Positions 38,300 to 46,764 of a stretch of 64,000 nt of DNA are shown one piece after another. The notes beneath the pieces were generated by a model. The model was given only the letters and a program-made list of their open reading frames with translations, made no database searches and was not told the DNA's origin. The position numbers were made by a program, and so were the translations under genes. Positions within the stretch are counted from its first letter, which is position 1, and every line of letters begins with the position of its first letter. Source of the stretch: Chloroflexota bacterium (GTDB lineage: Bacteria; Chloroflexota; Anaerolineae; CG2-30-64-16); the NCBI GenBank assembly GCA_026389845.1, contig JAPLHB010000105.1:62001-126000 (forward strand), read 5' to 3'.

Positions 38300-39010
38300 A
38301 TGACACAGGGCAACGAGAAACGTTCGAGCACCGCAGCGGGCGTCGCCATGCGGGCCGGAACGATCGCGTTCGTCCTCGTTTTGCAGGCGGCGCTCCTGTT
38401 CGGCGGCGCGGGCCGGCTTGATTGGTCCTGGGCGTGGGTCTACTTTGGGATTTCACTGGCGACTTTGGCGGTCGGCGGAGCGATCATGCTCCGCACCAGC
38501 CCCGAGACGATCGCGGAGCGCGGCCGCCCCAAGGGGATACGGGGCTGGGACAAGGCTGTGAGCGGTGTTTTGGTTTCCGCCGGGTATGTAGCGCCTTCGC
38601 TGGCGGCGGCTCTGGATGTGCGCTTCGGCTGGACCGCGGCGCTCAGCGCGAGCTGGCACGCGGCAGGCGCGGTCGCCTTGACGCTGGGATTCGGGCTGAC
38701 CGTATGGGCGATGCACGCCAACGCGTACTTCTTCACGGCCGTCCGCATCCAGAGCGAGCGCGGGCATACCGTGTGCCGCTCCGGCCCTTACCGGTGCGTG
38801 CGCCACCCGGGATACGTGGGGTACGCGCTCCAGTCGCTGGCTGTGCCCTTCCTGCTGGGCTCGTTGTGGGCGCTCCTGCCGGCGCTCGCGGCCGTCGTCG
38901 CGATGGTGATCCGCACTGCGTTGGAGGACCGTATGCTGCAGGCTGAGCTGCCCGGTTACCGGGAGTACGCCGAGGAAGTCCGCTACCGCCTCATACCTGG
39001 CATCTGGTGA
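38300..39010 (+). CDS. ICMT-family membrane methyltransferase (copy A)
   Basis: 236 residues, about six helices. SAM/lipid site: 'VRIQSERGHTVCRSGPYRCV' near 148 followed by 'RHPGYVGY', and a C-terminal Glu-Glu/Arg pattern 'ALEDRMLQAELPGYREYAEE'. This is the isoprenylcysteine carboxyl methyltransferase/PEMT fold. The gene at 39641 is a close paralogue (both have 'FF...VRIQ.ERGHTV..GPYR' and end in 'PGIW'). AGGGAGG precedes ATG 38300. Cytoplasmic membrane; substrate unknown, possibly a lipid or xenobiotic. Confidence 0.82.
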   Translation: MTQGNEKRSSTAAGVAMRAGTIAFVLVLQAALLFGGAGRLDWSWAWVYFGISLATLAVGGAIMLRTSPETIAERGRPKGIRGWDKAVSGVLVSAGYVAPSLAAALDVRFGWTAALSASWHAAGAVALTLGFGLTVWAMHANAYFFTAVRIQSERGHTVCRSGPYRCVRHPGYVGYALQSLAVPFLLGSLWALLPALAAVVAMVIRTALEDRMLQAELPGYREYAEEVRYRLIPGIW

Positions 39011-39020
39011 GGAGGGTGAC

Positions 39021-39638
39021 ATGGCTGAATCCATCTTTCGCGCCGCCTTCTGGCTGCTGCTCGGCAGCATCTTCGTGATGCGCGCCTACTTCTCTTACCG
39101 CGTGCACCGGGCTGGCGAGCGATTGCTCCCTGACCGTGCGGCGGTCGAACGCGAGGGCCGCGGCGCGTTCGCCGTTCGCTTCGTCTTGTTCTTTGTCTTG
39201 CTGGCTTTCCTGGCACTCTACACGCTCGATGTGCCGTGGCTCCGGGTTCTCGCCATTCCGTTGCCATCCTGGTTGCGGTGGTTGGGGTTTGCCTTGGGGG
39301 TAGCCAGCGTGATCCTGTGGACCTGGACCCAGGCCACACTGGGTACGCAGTGGTCGGCGCAGTTGCAGCTCCGCGAAGATCATCGCCTGGTCACGACCGG
39401 CCCTTATGCCCGCGTGCGCCACCCGCTCTACACCGCCATGTTCGGGGTCAGCGTCGCGTTTGCCCTGGTGACGGCGAACTGGGCCTTCGTTCTCTTCGGC
39501 GTCCTGTGTATCGTCGGAATGCTCGTCCGGGTCCCGCGGGAGGAGTGCATGATGCTGGACGAGTTCGGGGCGGAGTATGCATCATACATGCAGCAGACGG
39601 GCCGGTTTTTCCCGCGCGTCTCGCGCTCAGGAAGGTGA
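39021..39638 (+). CDS. ICMT-family membrane methyltransferase (copy B)
   Basis: 205 residues, five helices. 'EDHRLVTTGPYARVRHPLYT' near 122 and 'REECMMLDEFGAEYASYMQQ' near 170 define the ICMT-type SAM site. It is a different subgroup from copies A and C. It lies ten bases after copy A and two bases before copy C, so the three are one transcript. Possibly a division of labour on related substrates; not testable from sequence. Confidence 0.82.
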   Translation: MAESIFRAAFWLLLGSIFVMRAYFSYRVHRAGERLLPDRAAVEREGRGAFAVRFVLFFVLLAFLALYTLDVPWLRVLAIPLPSWLRWLGFALGVASVILWTWTQATLGTQWSAQLQLREDHRLVTTGPYARVRHPLYTAMFGVSVAFALVTANWAFVLFGVLCIVGMLVRVPREECMMLDEFGAEYASYMQQTGRFFPRVSRSGR

Positions 39639-39640
39639 AC

Positions 39641-40342
39641 ATGCCCAAAATCAGATGGATGAATGCTTCTCGCACTCTTTATGTCACCCGTGAGGTCCTG
39701 GGCCTCGTCGGCATGGGCGTGGCGCTGTTCTGGTCCGCCGGCCGGCTGGACTGGTGGCCGGCCTGGGCCGCGCTCGCGGTGATGGCCATCTGGACCGCGG
39801 CGACCGCCTTCATCGTCCTCCACTACAACCCTGACCTGCTGGCCGAGCGCCTGGGGCCGCGCAAGGGGGAAAAACGATGGGACGCGGCCATTGTCCCCCT
39901 CATGGGCCTGATCACCCTGGTGCGCTACATCCTCGCCGGACTGGATCAGCGTTACGGCTGGACGGGCGGTCTGCCGGCAGCGGTGCAGCTTGCCGCGCTG
40001 GCCCTGTGTACCCTGGGCTATGATGTCCTGTTCGTCTGGGCGATAGCTGCCAACGCTTTCTTCTCGCGGATCGTGCGCATCCAGCCCGAGCGCGGCCACA
40101 CGGTCGCGACCGGCGGCCCATACCGCTATGTGCGCCATCCCGCTTACGCCGGCGCGATCCTGTATGAATTGGCCGTGCCCTTCCTGCTCGCTTCCTGGCC
40201 GGCTTTGATCGCCAGCGGCTTGAGCATCCTCTTGCTCGTCCTCCGCACCGCACTCGAAGACCGCACCTTGCGGGCGGAGCTGACCGGCTATGCCGACTAT
40301 GCGCGCCAGGTGCGTTATCGTCTATTGCCGGGCATCTGGTAA
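39641..40342 (+). CDS. ICMT-family membrane methyltransferase (copy C)
   Basis: 233 residues, paralogue of copy A: 'IVRIQPERGHTVATGGPYRY' near 145 then 'VRHPAYAGAILYELAVPFLL', 'TALEDRTLRAELTGYADYAR' and terminal 'LLPGIW'. The helices near the N-terminus differ more than the C-terminal SAM site. ATG 39641 follows copy B directly with GGAAGG upstream; the track start at 39236 is spurious. Confidence 0.82.
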   Translation: MPKIRWMNASRTLYVTREVLGLVGMGVALFWSAGRLDWWPAWAALAVMAIWTAATAFIVLHYNPDLLAERLGPRKGEKRWDAAIVPLMGLITLVRYILAGLDQRYGWTGGLPAAVQLAALALCTLGYDVLFVWAIAANAFFSRIVRIQPERGHTVATGGPYRYVRHPAYAGAILYELAVPFLLASWPALIASGLSILLLVLRTALEDRTLRAELTGYADYARQVRYRLLPGIW

Positions 40343-40352
40343 GCGAGGAAAC

Positions 40353-40451
40353 ATGGCTGCGATCCGAATCGAAAGGCCCGAAGACATTCCCCAGGTACGC
40401 ATCGTCAACGAGTTGGCGTTTGGGCGGCCCGCAGATGGAGGTGATACATGA
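40353..40451 (+). pseudogene. N-terminal GNAT fragment (32 residues)
   Basis: Too short for the track. 'IRIERPEDIPQVRIVNELAF' is the usual opening of a GNAT acetyltransferase, cut off after 'GRPADGGDT'. The stop overlaps the next start (ATGA). Like the remnant at 36470 it seems kept as a short translated leader. Confidence 0.55.
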
Positions 40452-40990
40452 GAAATCGTTTTTTGACACAGGCCAAGCGAGAGTACAGTCCCCGGCAGCG
40501 ACTGGCGGCGTTGTTGGTCGAGGCCATCTTCTTCATGGTGATCTTTCCGTTCGCACTCCTGCTCCTGGGCGGGCTGCTTGACCGCTGGCTGGGTTGGTCG
40601 AAGCTGATGCAAGAGCCGATCAACGCCCTCATTGGCTGGCTGCTGATCGTGGGCGGCTGGCTCTTCTCCATGTGGTCAATCTATGTCCAGTTCACCCTGG
40701 GCCGGGGCACGCCCGTGCCACTGATGGCGACGCAGAAGCTGATTATCCGCCCCCCCTACGCCTACTGCCGCAACCCGATGAGCCTGGGCGCCATCGTGCT
40801 CTACCTGGGCGTGAGCGCGGCCGCCTCCTCGCCGGGCGCGGCCGTACTGGTCGTTCTGGGCGCGGTCGCACTGCTGACTTATATCAAGCTCGCGGAAGAG
40901 AAGGAGATGATCGCGCGTTTCGGCGAGGAGTACCTGGCGTATCGCCGCCGGGTACCGTTCCTCATTCCGAGGCTGAGAGGGGGCGGATGA
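40448..40990 (+). CDS. ICMT-family membrane methyltransferase (copy D)
   Basis: 180 residues, four helices. 'LIIRPPYAYCRNPMSLGAIV' near 98 and 'AEEKEMIARFGEEYLAYRRR' near 145 form the SAM-binding end. In length and wording it resembles the ICMT gene at 17943 more than copies A-C ('GRGTP.PL...KL..R..Y...RNPM'). The start overlaps the GNAT fragment stop. Its 3' end overlaps the small chimeric gene at 40987. Confidence 0.82.
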   Translation: MRNRFLTQAKREYSPRQRLAALLVEAIFFMVIFPFALLLLGGLLDRWLGWSKLMQEPINALIGWLLIVGGWLFSMWSIYVQFTLGRGTPVPLMATQKLIIRPPYAYCRNPMSLGAIVLYLGVSAAASSPGAAVLVVLGAVALLTYIKLAEEKEMIARFGEEYLAYRRRVPFLIPRLRGGG

Positions 40991-41283
40991 TGGAGATCGG
41001 CGCCTATCTCTTTGTGGCCGGGATCATCTGGCTTATTTGGCTGGCTCTGCGGCCACGAGTCCGGCGTAAGCTGGGCGCCTACGCCGGACTCTCCCTGCTG
41101 CTCGCACTGAGCGACCTGATCCTCTTCTACCTGCTCTCAACCCGGGCGGGTCTGCTGCGCATCGGCGTCATGGGCAGCTTGAGCATCGTACGACCGGGAC
41201 CTGCCGGAGGTGATCGCCCTGCGCCGGCAACTGATCGCCGAAGCGCCGCGATGCCACTTCCTCGGCTGTTCAGCACTCGATAG
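40987..41283 (+). CDS. Small membrane protein ORF fused to methyltransferase DNA in the wrong frame
   Basis: The first 65 residues form three helices ('MEIGAYLFVAGIIWLIWLAL', then 'LLLALSDLILFYLL'). From about base 41185 on, the DNA is that of an LCM-type methyltransferase read out of frame ('RPGPAGGDRPAPATDRRS'). The membrane part may be a genuine small protein cut by the junction. Family unknown. Confidence 0.45.
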   Translation: MMEIGAYLFVAGIIWLIWLALRPRVRRKLGAYAGLSLLLALSDLILFYLLSTRAGLLRIGVMGSLSIVRPGPAGGDRPAPATDRRSAAMPLPRLFSTR

Positions 41284-41434
41284 CGCCTGGCTGCTCGATG
41301 AACGGTTCCCCTTCCAGTACCCTGAGCCGCGTCTGGACCGTGCTCTATTGGTGCGCCATATTCCATTTTTCACCAAGACGATAGACATTTTCCAATACCA
41401 ACTTCGAGGAGGCCAACATGTCCGAGACTACTAA
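41189..41434 (+). pseudogene. LCM-type methyltransferase remnant with large internal deletion
   Basis: Frame-2 reading gives 'YDRDLPEVIALRRQLIAEAP' and 'FLGCSALDSAWL', then directly 'LDERFPFQYPEPRLDRALLV' and 'RHIPFF'. In the intact neighbours (41418, 42368) about 100 residues separate these two blocks. No start codon or SAM motif. It is a decayed member of the array. Confidence 0.7.
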
Positions 41435-42248
41435 CCAAAACCTGAGCGGCGTGGCTGAAACGCTGCTCATGACGCTCTACATCCGGGCAATGGAATCGCA
41501 GCGCCCGGACGCGATGATCAAAGACGAGAAAGCCGTAGCTCTGGTCACGCAGATGAGTTATGACTTCGACCGGGTCAAGCAGATCAAGATGGACGAGGAT
41601 GACAAGGTGACGGTGATCTTGCGCAACTTGGAATTCGACCGCTACGCGCGGGATTTCCTGACCCGCCACCCGGAGGCGGTTGTGGTCCACATCGGCTGCG
41701 GCCTCGATTCGCGCTTCGAGCGCGTGGACAATGGCCAGGTCGAATGGTACGACCTGGATTTGCCGGACGTCATCGAGCTGCGCCGGAAATTCATCGGCGG
41801 CGAGGGGAAACGCTATCACTTGCTGGGCTGCTCGGCGTTCCACAGCGCCTGGCTGGACGCAGTGAGCGCACATCGCCAGTGCCCCTTCCTATTTCTGGCC
41901 GAAGGTGTCTTGATGTACTTTGAGGAAGCACAGGTCAAGTCGTTGGTGCTCATGCTGCGTGACCATTTTCCCGGCGCGGAGCTGGTCATCGATGCCTTTT
42001 CGCCGTACAGCGTCTGGGCGAACAACCTCCGCCTGTCCATCACCAAGTTCGGCGTCCGCTATCACTGGGGGCTCAAACATGGCCAGGAGATCGAAAGCTG
42101 GGGTGACGGCATCCACCTGCTCGATGAGTGGGGCTACTTTGACCGGCCTGAACCGCGGCTGGATCACATTCGATGGATGCGCCACATCCCGCTCCTGGCC
42201 AGGGTGTTGCGTATCTACCACTACCGCCTTGGAAAGGCAGCAGAGTGA
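41418..42248 (+). CDS. LCM/TcmP-type SAM-dependent methyltransferase (copy 1)
   Basis: 276 residues, soluble. 'IRAMESQRPDAMIKDEKAVA' near 22 (substrate-pocket 'AvrA.esq.pda...D..A'), SAM motif 'VVHIGCGLDSRFERVDNGQV' near 95, 'WYDLDLPDVIELRRKFIGGE' near 115 and 'LFLAEGVLMYFEEAQVKSLV' near 160. This is the leucine carboxyl methyltransferase/TcmP O-methyltransferase family. GAGGAGG precedes ATG 41418. A close paralogue follows (42368), and both are related to the remnants at 41189 and 42288. Substrate unknown. Confidence 0.85.
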   Translation: MSETTNQNLSGVAETLLMTLYIRAMESQRPDAMIKDEKAVALVTQMSYDFDRVKQIKMDEDDKVTVILRNLEFDRYARDFLTRHPEAVVVHIGCGLDSRFERVDNGQVEWYDLDLPDVIELRRKFIGGEGKRYHLLGCSAFHSAWLDAVSAHRQCPFLFLAEGVLMYFEEAQVKSLVLMLRDHFPGAELVIDAFSPYSVWANNLRLSITKFGVRYHWGLKHGQEIESWGDGIHLLDEWGYFDRPEPRLDHIRWMRHIPLLARVLRIYHYRLGKAAE

Positions 42249-42287
42249 AAAGGCCTTCCATTTTTTATAGGCAAAAAGGGGGCCAAC

Positions 42288-42335
42288 ATGTCCGAGACAT
42301 CTCATCAAGACCTGAGCGGCGTGGCGGAAGGGTAA
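42288..42335 (+). pseudogene. 15-codon start of a third LCM-type copy
   Basis: 'MSETSHQDLSGVAEG' then a stop. It nearly equals the first 15 residues of copy 1 (MSETTNQNLSGVAET) and has the same upstream GGCCAAC. A leftover 5' end between copies 1 and 2. Confidence 0.7.
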
Positions 42336-42367
42336 TGAAGCCCGCACTATTTTGAGAGGAGGGCCAA

Positions 42368-43174
42368 ATGCCCACACATACTATCCGCAACCTGAACGCA
42401 GTCTCCCAGACGCTCCTGATACCAGTGTATTTTCGGGCGATGGAGAGCCAACGCCCCGATGCATTGGTGCGAGATTCCAAGGCAGTGGAGCTGGTCGGCC
42501 AGCTCGACTATGACTTCTCCGGCGTCCAGAGGCTGAAGGACGAACAGGTCAATTACCTGCTGCGCATGAGAGAGTTCGACCGCCTGGCGTGGGCGTTCCT
42601 GGCAGAGCACCCCGAGGGGGTGATCGTCGACCTGGGCTGCGGGCTCGACACCCGCTTCGAGCGGGTCGATAACGGGCAAGTAGAGTGGTACGGCCTCGAT
42701 CTGCCGGAGGTGATGGAGCTGAGGAAAGAGCTGCTCGAAGAGACACCGCGTAGTCATTTCATTGGGTGTTCGGTGCTCGATTTCTCGTGGATGGATGCCC
42801 TGAGCGGCCAGGCGGGCAAGCATATCCTCTTTCTGGCTGAGGCTATGCTGGTTTATCTGGAAGAGGCCGACGTCAAGCGGTTGGTGCAGGCGCTCGCTGA
42901 GCGCTTCCCCGGCGCGGAGCTGGTGTGCGACGCGTACTCGCCGGTGGTGGTTCGCTTTCATCCGCGCCCGTCGGCTGTGGCCCGGCCGCGCTGGGGACTG
43001 AAGGATGATCGGGATGTGGAAGCATGGGCGCCCGGCATTCGCCTGCTCAGCCAGTGGTATTACTTCGACAAGCCAGAGCCGCGCCTGGGTGCCTTCCAGC
43101 TCATGCGGTACATCCCATTCGTCGCCAGGGTGGTGCGTATCGTGCATTACCGGCTTGGAGAGGCAGCAGGGTGA
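42368..43174 (+). CDS. LCM/TcmP-type SAM-dependent methyltransferase (copy 2)
   Basis: 268 residues. 'FRAMESQRPDALVRDSKAVE' near 21, 'VIVDLGCGLDTRFERVDNGQ' near 91 (identical core to copy 1), 'LFLAEAMLVYLEEADVKRLV' near 158 and C-terminal 'YFDKPEPRLGAFQLMRYIPF'. GAGGAGGG precedes ATG 42368. It appears complete and divergent enough from copy 1 (roughly half of the residues) to have its own substrate. Confidence 0.85.
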   Translation: MPTHTIRNLNAVSQTLLIPVYFRAMESQRPDALVRDSKAVELVGQLDYDFSGVQRLKDEQVNYLLRMREFDRLAWAFLAEHPEGVIVDLGCGLDTRFERVDNGQVEWYGLDLPEVMELRKELLEETPRSHFIGCSVLDFSWMDALSGQAGKHILFLAEAMLVYLEEADVKRLVQALAERFPGAELVCDAYSPVVVRFHPRPSAVARPRWGLKDDRDVEAWAPGIRLLSQWYYFDKPEPRLGAFQLMRYIPFVARVVRIVHYRLGEAAG

Positions 43175-43406
43175 GAAGAGCTTTTATTGCGGACAATGAG
43201 GAGGACCTATGCAAGCAAAACCCAATTTCATAGTGTCTCTCTCCGATCGCGCGCTGCCACCGTGGCGACGACTTAGTGGCTGCGCTCGAAGGCTTGATGC
43301 GCCAATCTGGCTCGCTCTTTCCTCCTTCGGAGAGTGTCAAATGCTGACCTATCGTCCCGCCACTGCAGAGCAAATAGCCTTGCACCTGGATCGCAAGAGG
43401 TGTAGC

Positions 43407-46400
43407 ATGAACACGTCTACTGAAAACAGTTTGCTCTCTGCCACACTCGTCTTCGCCGCCATCGTGGCGCTGGTTCTTGCCCTCCACACAGCGCACGTGG
43501 AGGGCGCGCCCTTTGCCCCCGCACAAGAGGGCGTGACACCCAAGGCGTCGCCCCCGGCGGGCGTTGATCTGGATGTCACCTTCATCAACCGCGCCCCGCT
43601 GTACAAGGCGTACTGCGTCGAGTACCCGTGGGATGTCCCCAATCAGCCGGGCATCCCCTTCCTCTGCCCCGACACCGAAAACGACCGGCGCTGGCCCGAG
43701 CCCGGCGAAATCGTCACCTTCACTGCCCACATCATCAACAAGGGGACGGTCGCCAGTCCCCCCTTCGACTTCGCCTGGTACATCGACGGCGCCGAGGTCG
43801 CTCGCGGCACGCTGCCCTCGCTGGCCTCGGCGGCCGAGGTCACCACCATCTACCGTTGGCCCTGGGCGCACGGCCTGTCGCCCGACGGGCAGCGGGCGCT
43901 AGGCGAGCACACGGTGCGCTTTACCGCCGATCCAGCCGATGCTGTCGCCGAGACCTTCGAGAGCAACAACGCGTTGGAAGACCGCACGGATGCCATGAGC
44001 TTCAGCATCTACCTCCCGCCGGACGTGTACGACGCCTATGACGTGCCGGCTGACCCGCGGTGGCCCTGGTCGGCGGAGGACTGGCTCCAGAAGCAGATCG
44101 CGACCATGAACGCCGCCTTTGCCAACTCGATCTACCCCGTGACGCCGCAGGGGGCGACAGTGCGGGTGCGCATCAACACCATTGGCGTCACCGCCACCCA
44201 TCCCGGGCCGGACGGCGCGCACGATGGCAGTTGGTACCTCACGGACGACGTCCGGTGTGATGGCTGCGGCTATTATGACGCCGCGACCGACATTGACTGG
44301 GGGCTGGTGCACGAGCTGAGCCATCAGGGGGCGATCATTGACATGTATGCCATTGGCGTCTATGCGGCCAACGTCACCGTGCTGAACAAGGACGGGCTGC
44401 CGGCCAACGTGGGCTTCGGCTGGAACAACGGGGGGCTCATGGGCGGCGGCGACACCGCACCCCACAACGATCCGCACCTCTACGACAGCCACTCGGCGGG
44501 GGGCGCTTCGACCTTCAGCGGCTACCGCAACGGCTACTTCGGCGCCTACCTGTTCGATATCCCCCTTGACAACTACGTACGCGTCCTCGATAGCACAGGG
44601 AACCCCGCGCCTGGCGTCACAGTGGCGCTCTACCAGCGCACCGGCCCCTGGGATCCGACCGGGCACATGGAGGTGGACAACATTCCCGAGATCAGCGGCA
44701 TCACCGACGCCAACGGCGTCTTCCGCTTGCCAAATCGCTCGGCCAACGGCGGCACAGTGACCGCCAACGGCCACGTGATGCACGACAACCCCTTTGGCGT
44801 GGTGGACATCATCGGCAACCAGGGCCTCTTTCTGATGCGGCTGGCCACGGACGGCCACGAGGAGTTCCACTGGCTGGACATCACGCAGTTCAACCTGGCC
44901 TACTGGTCGGGAGACACCATCAGCCACACCTTCACCATCGCGTCCCACGTGCCGCCGCCGGCAGGCCCGGCCGCGCCGGAGTTGCTGAGCGTCCGCATCG
45001 AGGGCCTGCGGGCCAGGCTGGATTGGCTGCCCAGCCCCTCCCCTGGGGTGGTCGGCTACCGGGTGTACCGCGCCGCGGCGCCCCAGTATCGCTACGTCGC
45101 TGCCAGTGGCGTACTGACAGCCACCCACTTCGAGGAGGACTCGGCTGGGTTCGGCGACGGTGAGCATCGGATCTACGCGGTGACCGCGGTGGACGGCCAG
45201 GGCCGGGAGAGCGGCTTCGGCGAGCTAGCCTACGCGCCCGGCCTGGAGGTCCCGGCCGCCGTGGCCCTGGCGCCCGATGGGTCGCGAACGGTGCTCAACA
45301 ACTGGAACATGTATCCTCTACTCCGCCAGCGCACGGACGGCCGCTTCACCCACCGGCTGGTCAACGTGCACTACGACCTGGGCAACGTCGGCTTCCTGGC
45401 CTACGACCCGGCGGGCTTGCTGCTGGTCAGCGGCTTTGGCGAGTCGCCATTTGGCCGCCACGCGGTGCGCGTCTACGACTCCGATCTGCGCCCGCTGACG
45501 GCTTTCGGCGACGAGGGCACGGCGCCCGGCCAGTTCCAGGCGCCGGCCGGGGTGGCCAGTTGGGGCCAGACCTGCACCTACGGAGGCCCGTACCAGGCAG
45601 ACGCGCACACGTTGCTCCTGCTACACCTGGACGGCACCGTCACAGGCGCGCAAGGCGAGCCGGGCACGGCGCATGGCGCCAGCTTTGCCGCAAGCCGCTA
45701 CGGCCAGGGGGTGCTGGTAGACGATGGCGACACCCTCACCTACGCCGCCGCAGGAAACATCGATGCCACGCAGGGAGCCGTCGAATTCTGGCTGCGCCCC
45801 GATTGGGCTGGTGATGACGGCAGCAACCACACGCTCTTCTGGTGGGGAGAAGGCTCCGAGTTTCTGCATCTGCGCAAGGACGGCATCAGCAACCTGGTCT
45901 TCGATCGCTTTTATGCCGACGGGAGTTGTGGCGCACCGCACCACGTGGCGGATTGGCGGGCCGGTGAGTGGCATCACTTGGCTTTCACCTGGCAGGGGAC
46001 CGAAATGCGCCTGTATGAGGACGGTCAGGAGGTGGCACGGACGGAGTGTGGAGGGATCGCCCGGCCAACGGCGAGCATCTTCTACGTCGGCTCGGGCATG
46101 GGCGGTGAGTTGGCCGTCGATGCCCTCATCGACGAGTTGCGCATCAGCGACATGCCGCGGCTGGGCAACAGCGAGACGTGCAACCGCCTCCTGGTCGCCG
46201 ACAGCGGCAACCATCGCGTGCAGGCGTTCGACAGCCTGGGACGCTTTGTCAGCGCATTCGGCACGTTCGGGAGCGGGCCTGGTCGCTTCAACAATCCACA
46301 GGGCCTGGTCGTGGATTCCAACGGCCGGGTGATCGTGGTCGACCAGGGCAACAACCGGCTGGTGGTCTTGGGCTTCGACGGGCAGGCCTTCGGCTTTTTA

Positions 46401-46703
46401 GACAGCTTCATTGCCGGGTTCAACGCGCCTACCGGCGTAGCGGCCGATGCGTGGGGTAACCTGGCCGTGGCCGACACGGGCAACCACCGCGTCGTCGTGC
46501 TCAGCCCTGAGGGCGACTTTTTGGCCCAATTCACTGCGCCCAATGACGGTTACAGCGGAACCTTCAACACACCGCGCGGGGTGGCGGTGGAGCCGGATGG
46601 CAACTTGGTCGTCGCTGACACAGGCAATCACCGCGTCGTCACGGTGCGCGACGCTCTGCCGGGATGTTGGCGGATCTGGCTTCCCGTGATCATTCGGCGT
46701 TAG
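43407..46703 (+). CDS. Secreted multidomain protein: CARDB-like, HExxH, Fn3, LamG, NHL repeats
   Basis: 1098 residues. Signal peptide (about 8-33); CARDB-like region ('TFTAHIINKGTVASPPFDFA', 50-200); a possible zinc site 'WGLVHELSHQGAIIDMY' near 305 (HExxH); Fn3 region (520-610). A LamG/concanavalin-like domain follows ('GAVEFWLRPDWAGDDGSNHT', 720-890), then NHL-type propeller blades ('LVVADTGNHRVVT', repeated 'ADSGNHRVQAFD'), ending 'IWLPVIIRR'. ATG 43407 has AAGAGG upstream and starts at the signal peptide. The ORF opens earlier at 43209 with a strong AGGAGG but a non-signal N-terminus; that part may be remnant. Probably an extracellular binding protein, perhaps with peptidase activity. Confidence 0.78.
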   Translation: MNTSTENSLLSATLVFAAIVALVLALHTAHVEGAPFAPAQEGVTPKASPPAGVDLDVTFINRAPLYKAYCVEYPWDVPNQPGIPFLCPDTENDRRWPEPGEIVTFTAHIINKGTVASPPFDFAWYIDGAEVARGTLPSLASAAEVTTIYRWPWAHGLSPDGQRALGEHTVRFTADPADAVAETFESNNALEDRTDAMSFSIYLPPDVYDAYDVPADPRWPWSAEDWLQKQIATMNAAFANSIYPVTPQGATVRVRINTIGVTATHPGPDGAHDGSWYLTDDVRCDGCGYYDAATDIDWGLVHELSHQGAIIDMYAIGVYAANVTVLNKDGLPANVGFGWNNGGLMGGGDTAPHNDPHLYDSHSAGGASTFSGYRNGYFGAYLFDIPLDNYVRVLDSTGNPAPGVTVALYQRTGPWDPTGHMEVDNIPEISGITDANGVFRLPNRSANGGTVTANGHVMHDNPFGVVDIIGNQGLFLMRLATDGHEEFHWLDITQFNLAYWSGDTISHTFTIASHVPPPAGPAAPELLSVRIEGLRARLDWLPSPSPGVVGYRVYRAAAPQYRYVAASGVLTATHFEEDSAGFGDGEHRIYAVTAVDGQGRESGFGELAYAPGLEVPAAVALAPDGSRTVLNNWNMYPLLRQRTDGRFTHRLVNVHYDLGNVGFLAYDPAGLLLVSGFGESPFGRHAVRVYDSDLRPLTAFGDEGTAPGQFQAPAGVASWGQTCTYGGPYQADAHTLLLLHLDGTVTGAQGEPGTAHGASFAASRYGQGVLVDDGDTLTYAAAGNIDATQGAVEFWLRPDWAGDDGSNHTLFWWGEGSEFLHLRKDGISNLVFDRFYADGSCGAPHHVADWRAGEWHHLAFTWQGTEMRLYEDGQEVARTECGGIARPTASIFYVGSGMGGELAVDALIDELRISDMPRLGNSETCNRLLVADSGNHRVQAFDSLGRFVSAFGTFGSGPGRFNNPQGLVVDSNGRVIVVDQGNNRLVVLGFDGQAFGFLDSFIAGFNAPTGVAADAWGNLAVADTGNHRVVVLSPEGDFLAQFTAPNDGYSGTFNTPRGVAVEPDGNLVVADTGNHRVVTVRDALPGCWRIWLPVIIRR

Positions 46704-46764
46704 AGAGGCCGAGGAAGCGGGGCGATGTAGTACACAGGTGGCCTGAGGCGCAGGGGCTTCGCTC

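Noticed and set aside
43209-43406. N-terminal extension of the NHL/LamG protein
   Set aside because: Despite a good AGGAGG, the peptide lacks a signal sequence and would bury the one at 43407; more likely a remnant or leader.
43899-45167. 422-aa minus-strand ORF
   Set aside because: Antisense to the NHL/LamG gene, no domain features.
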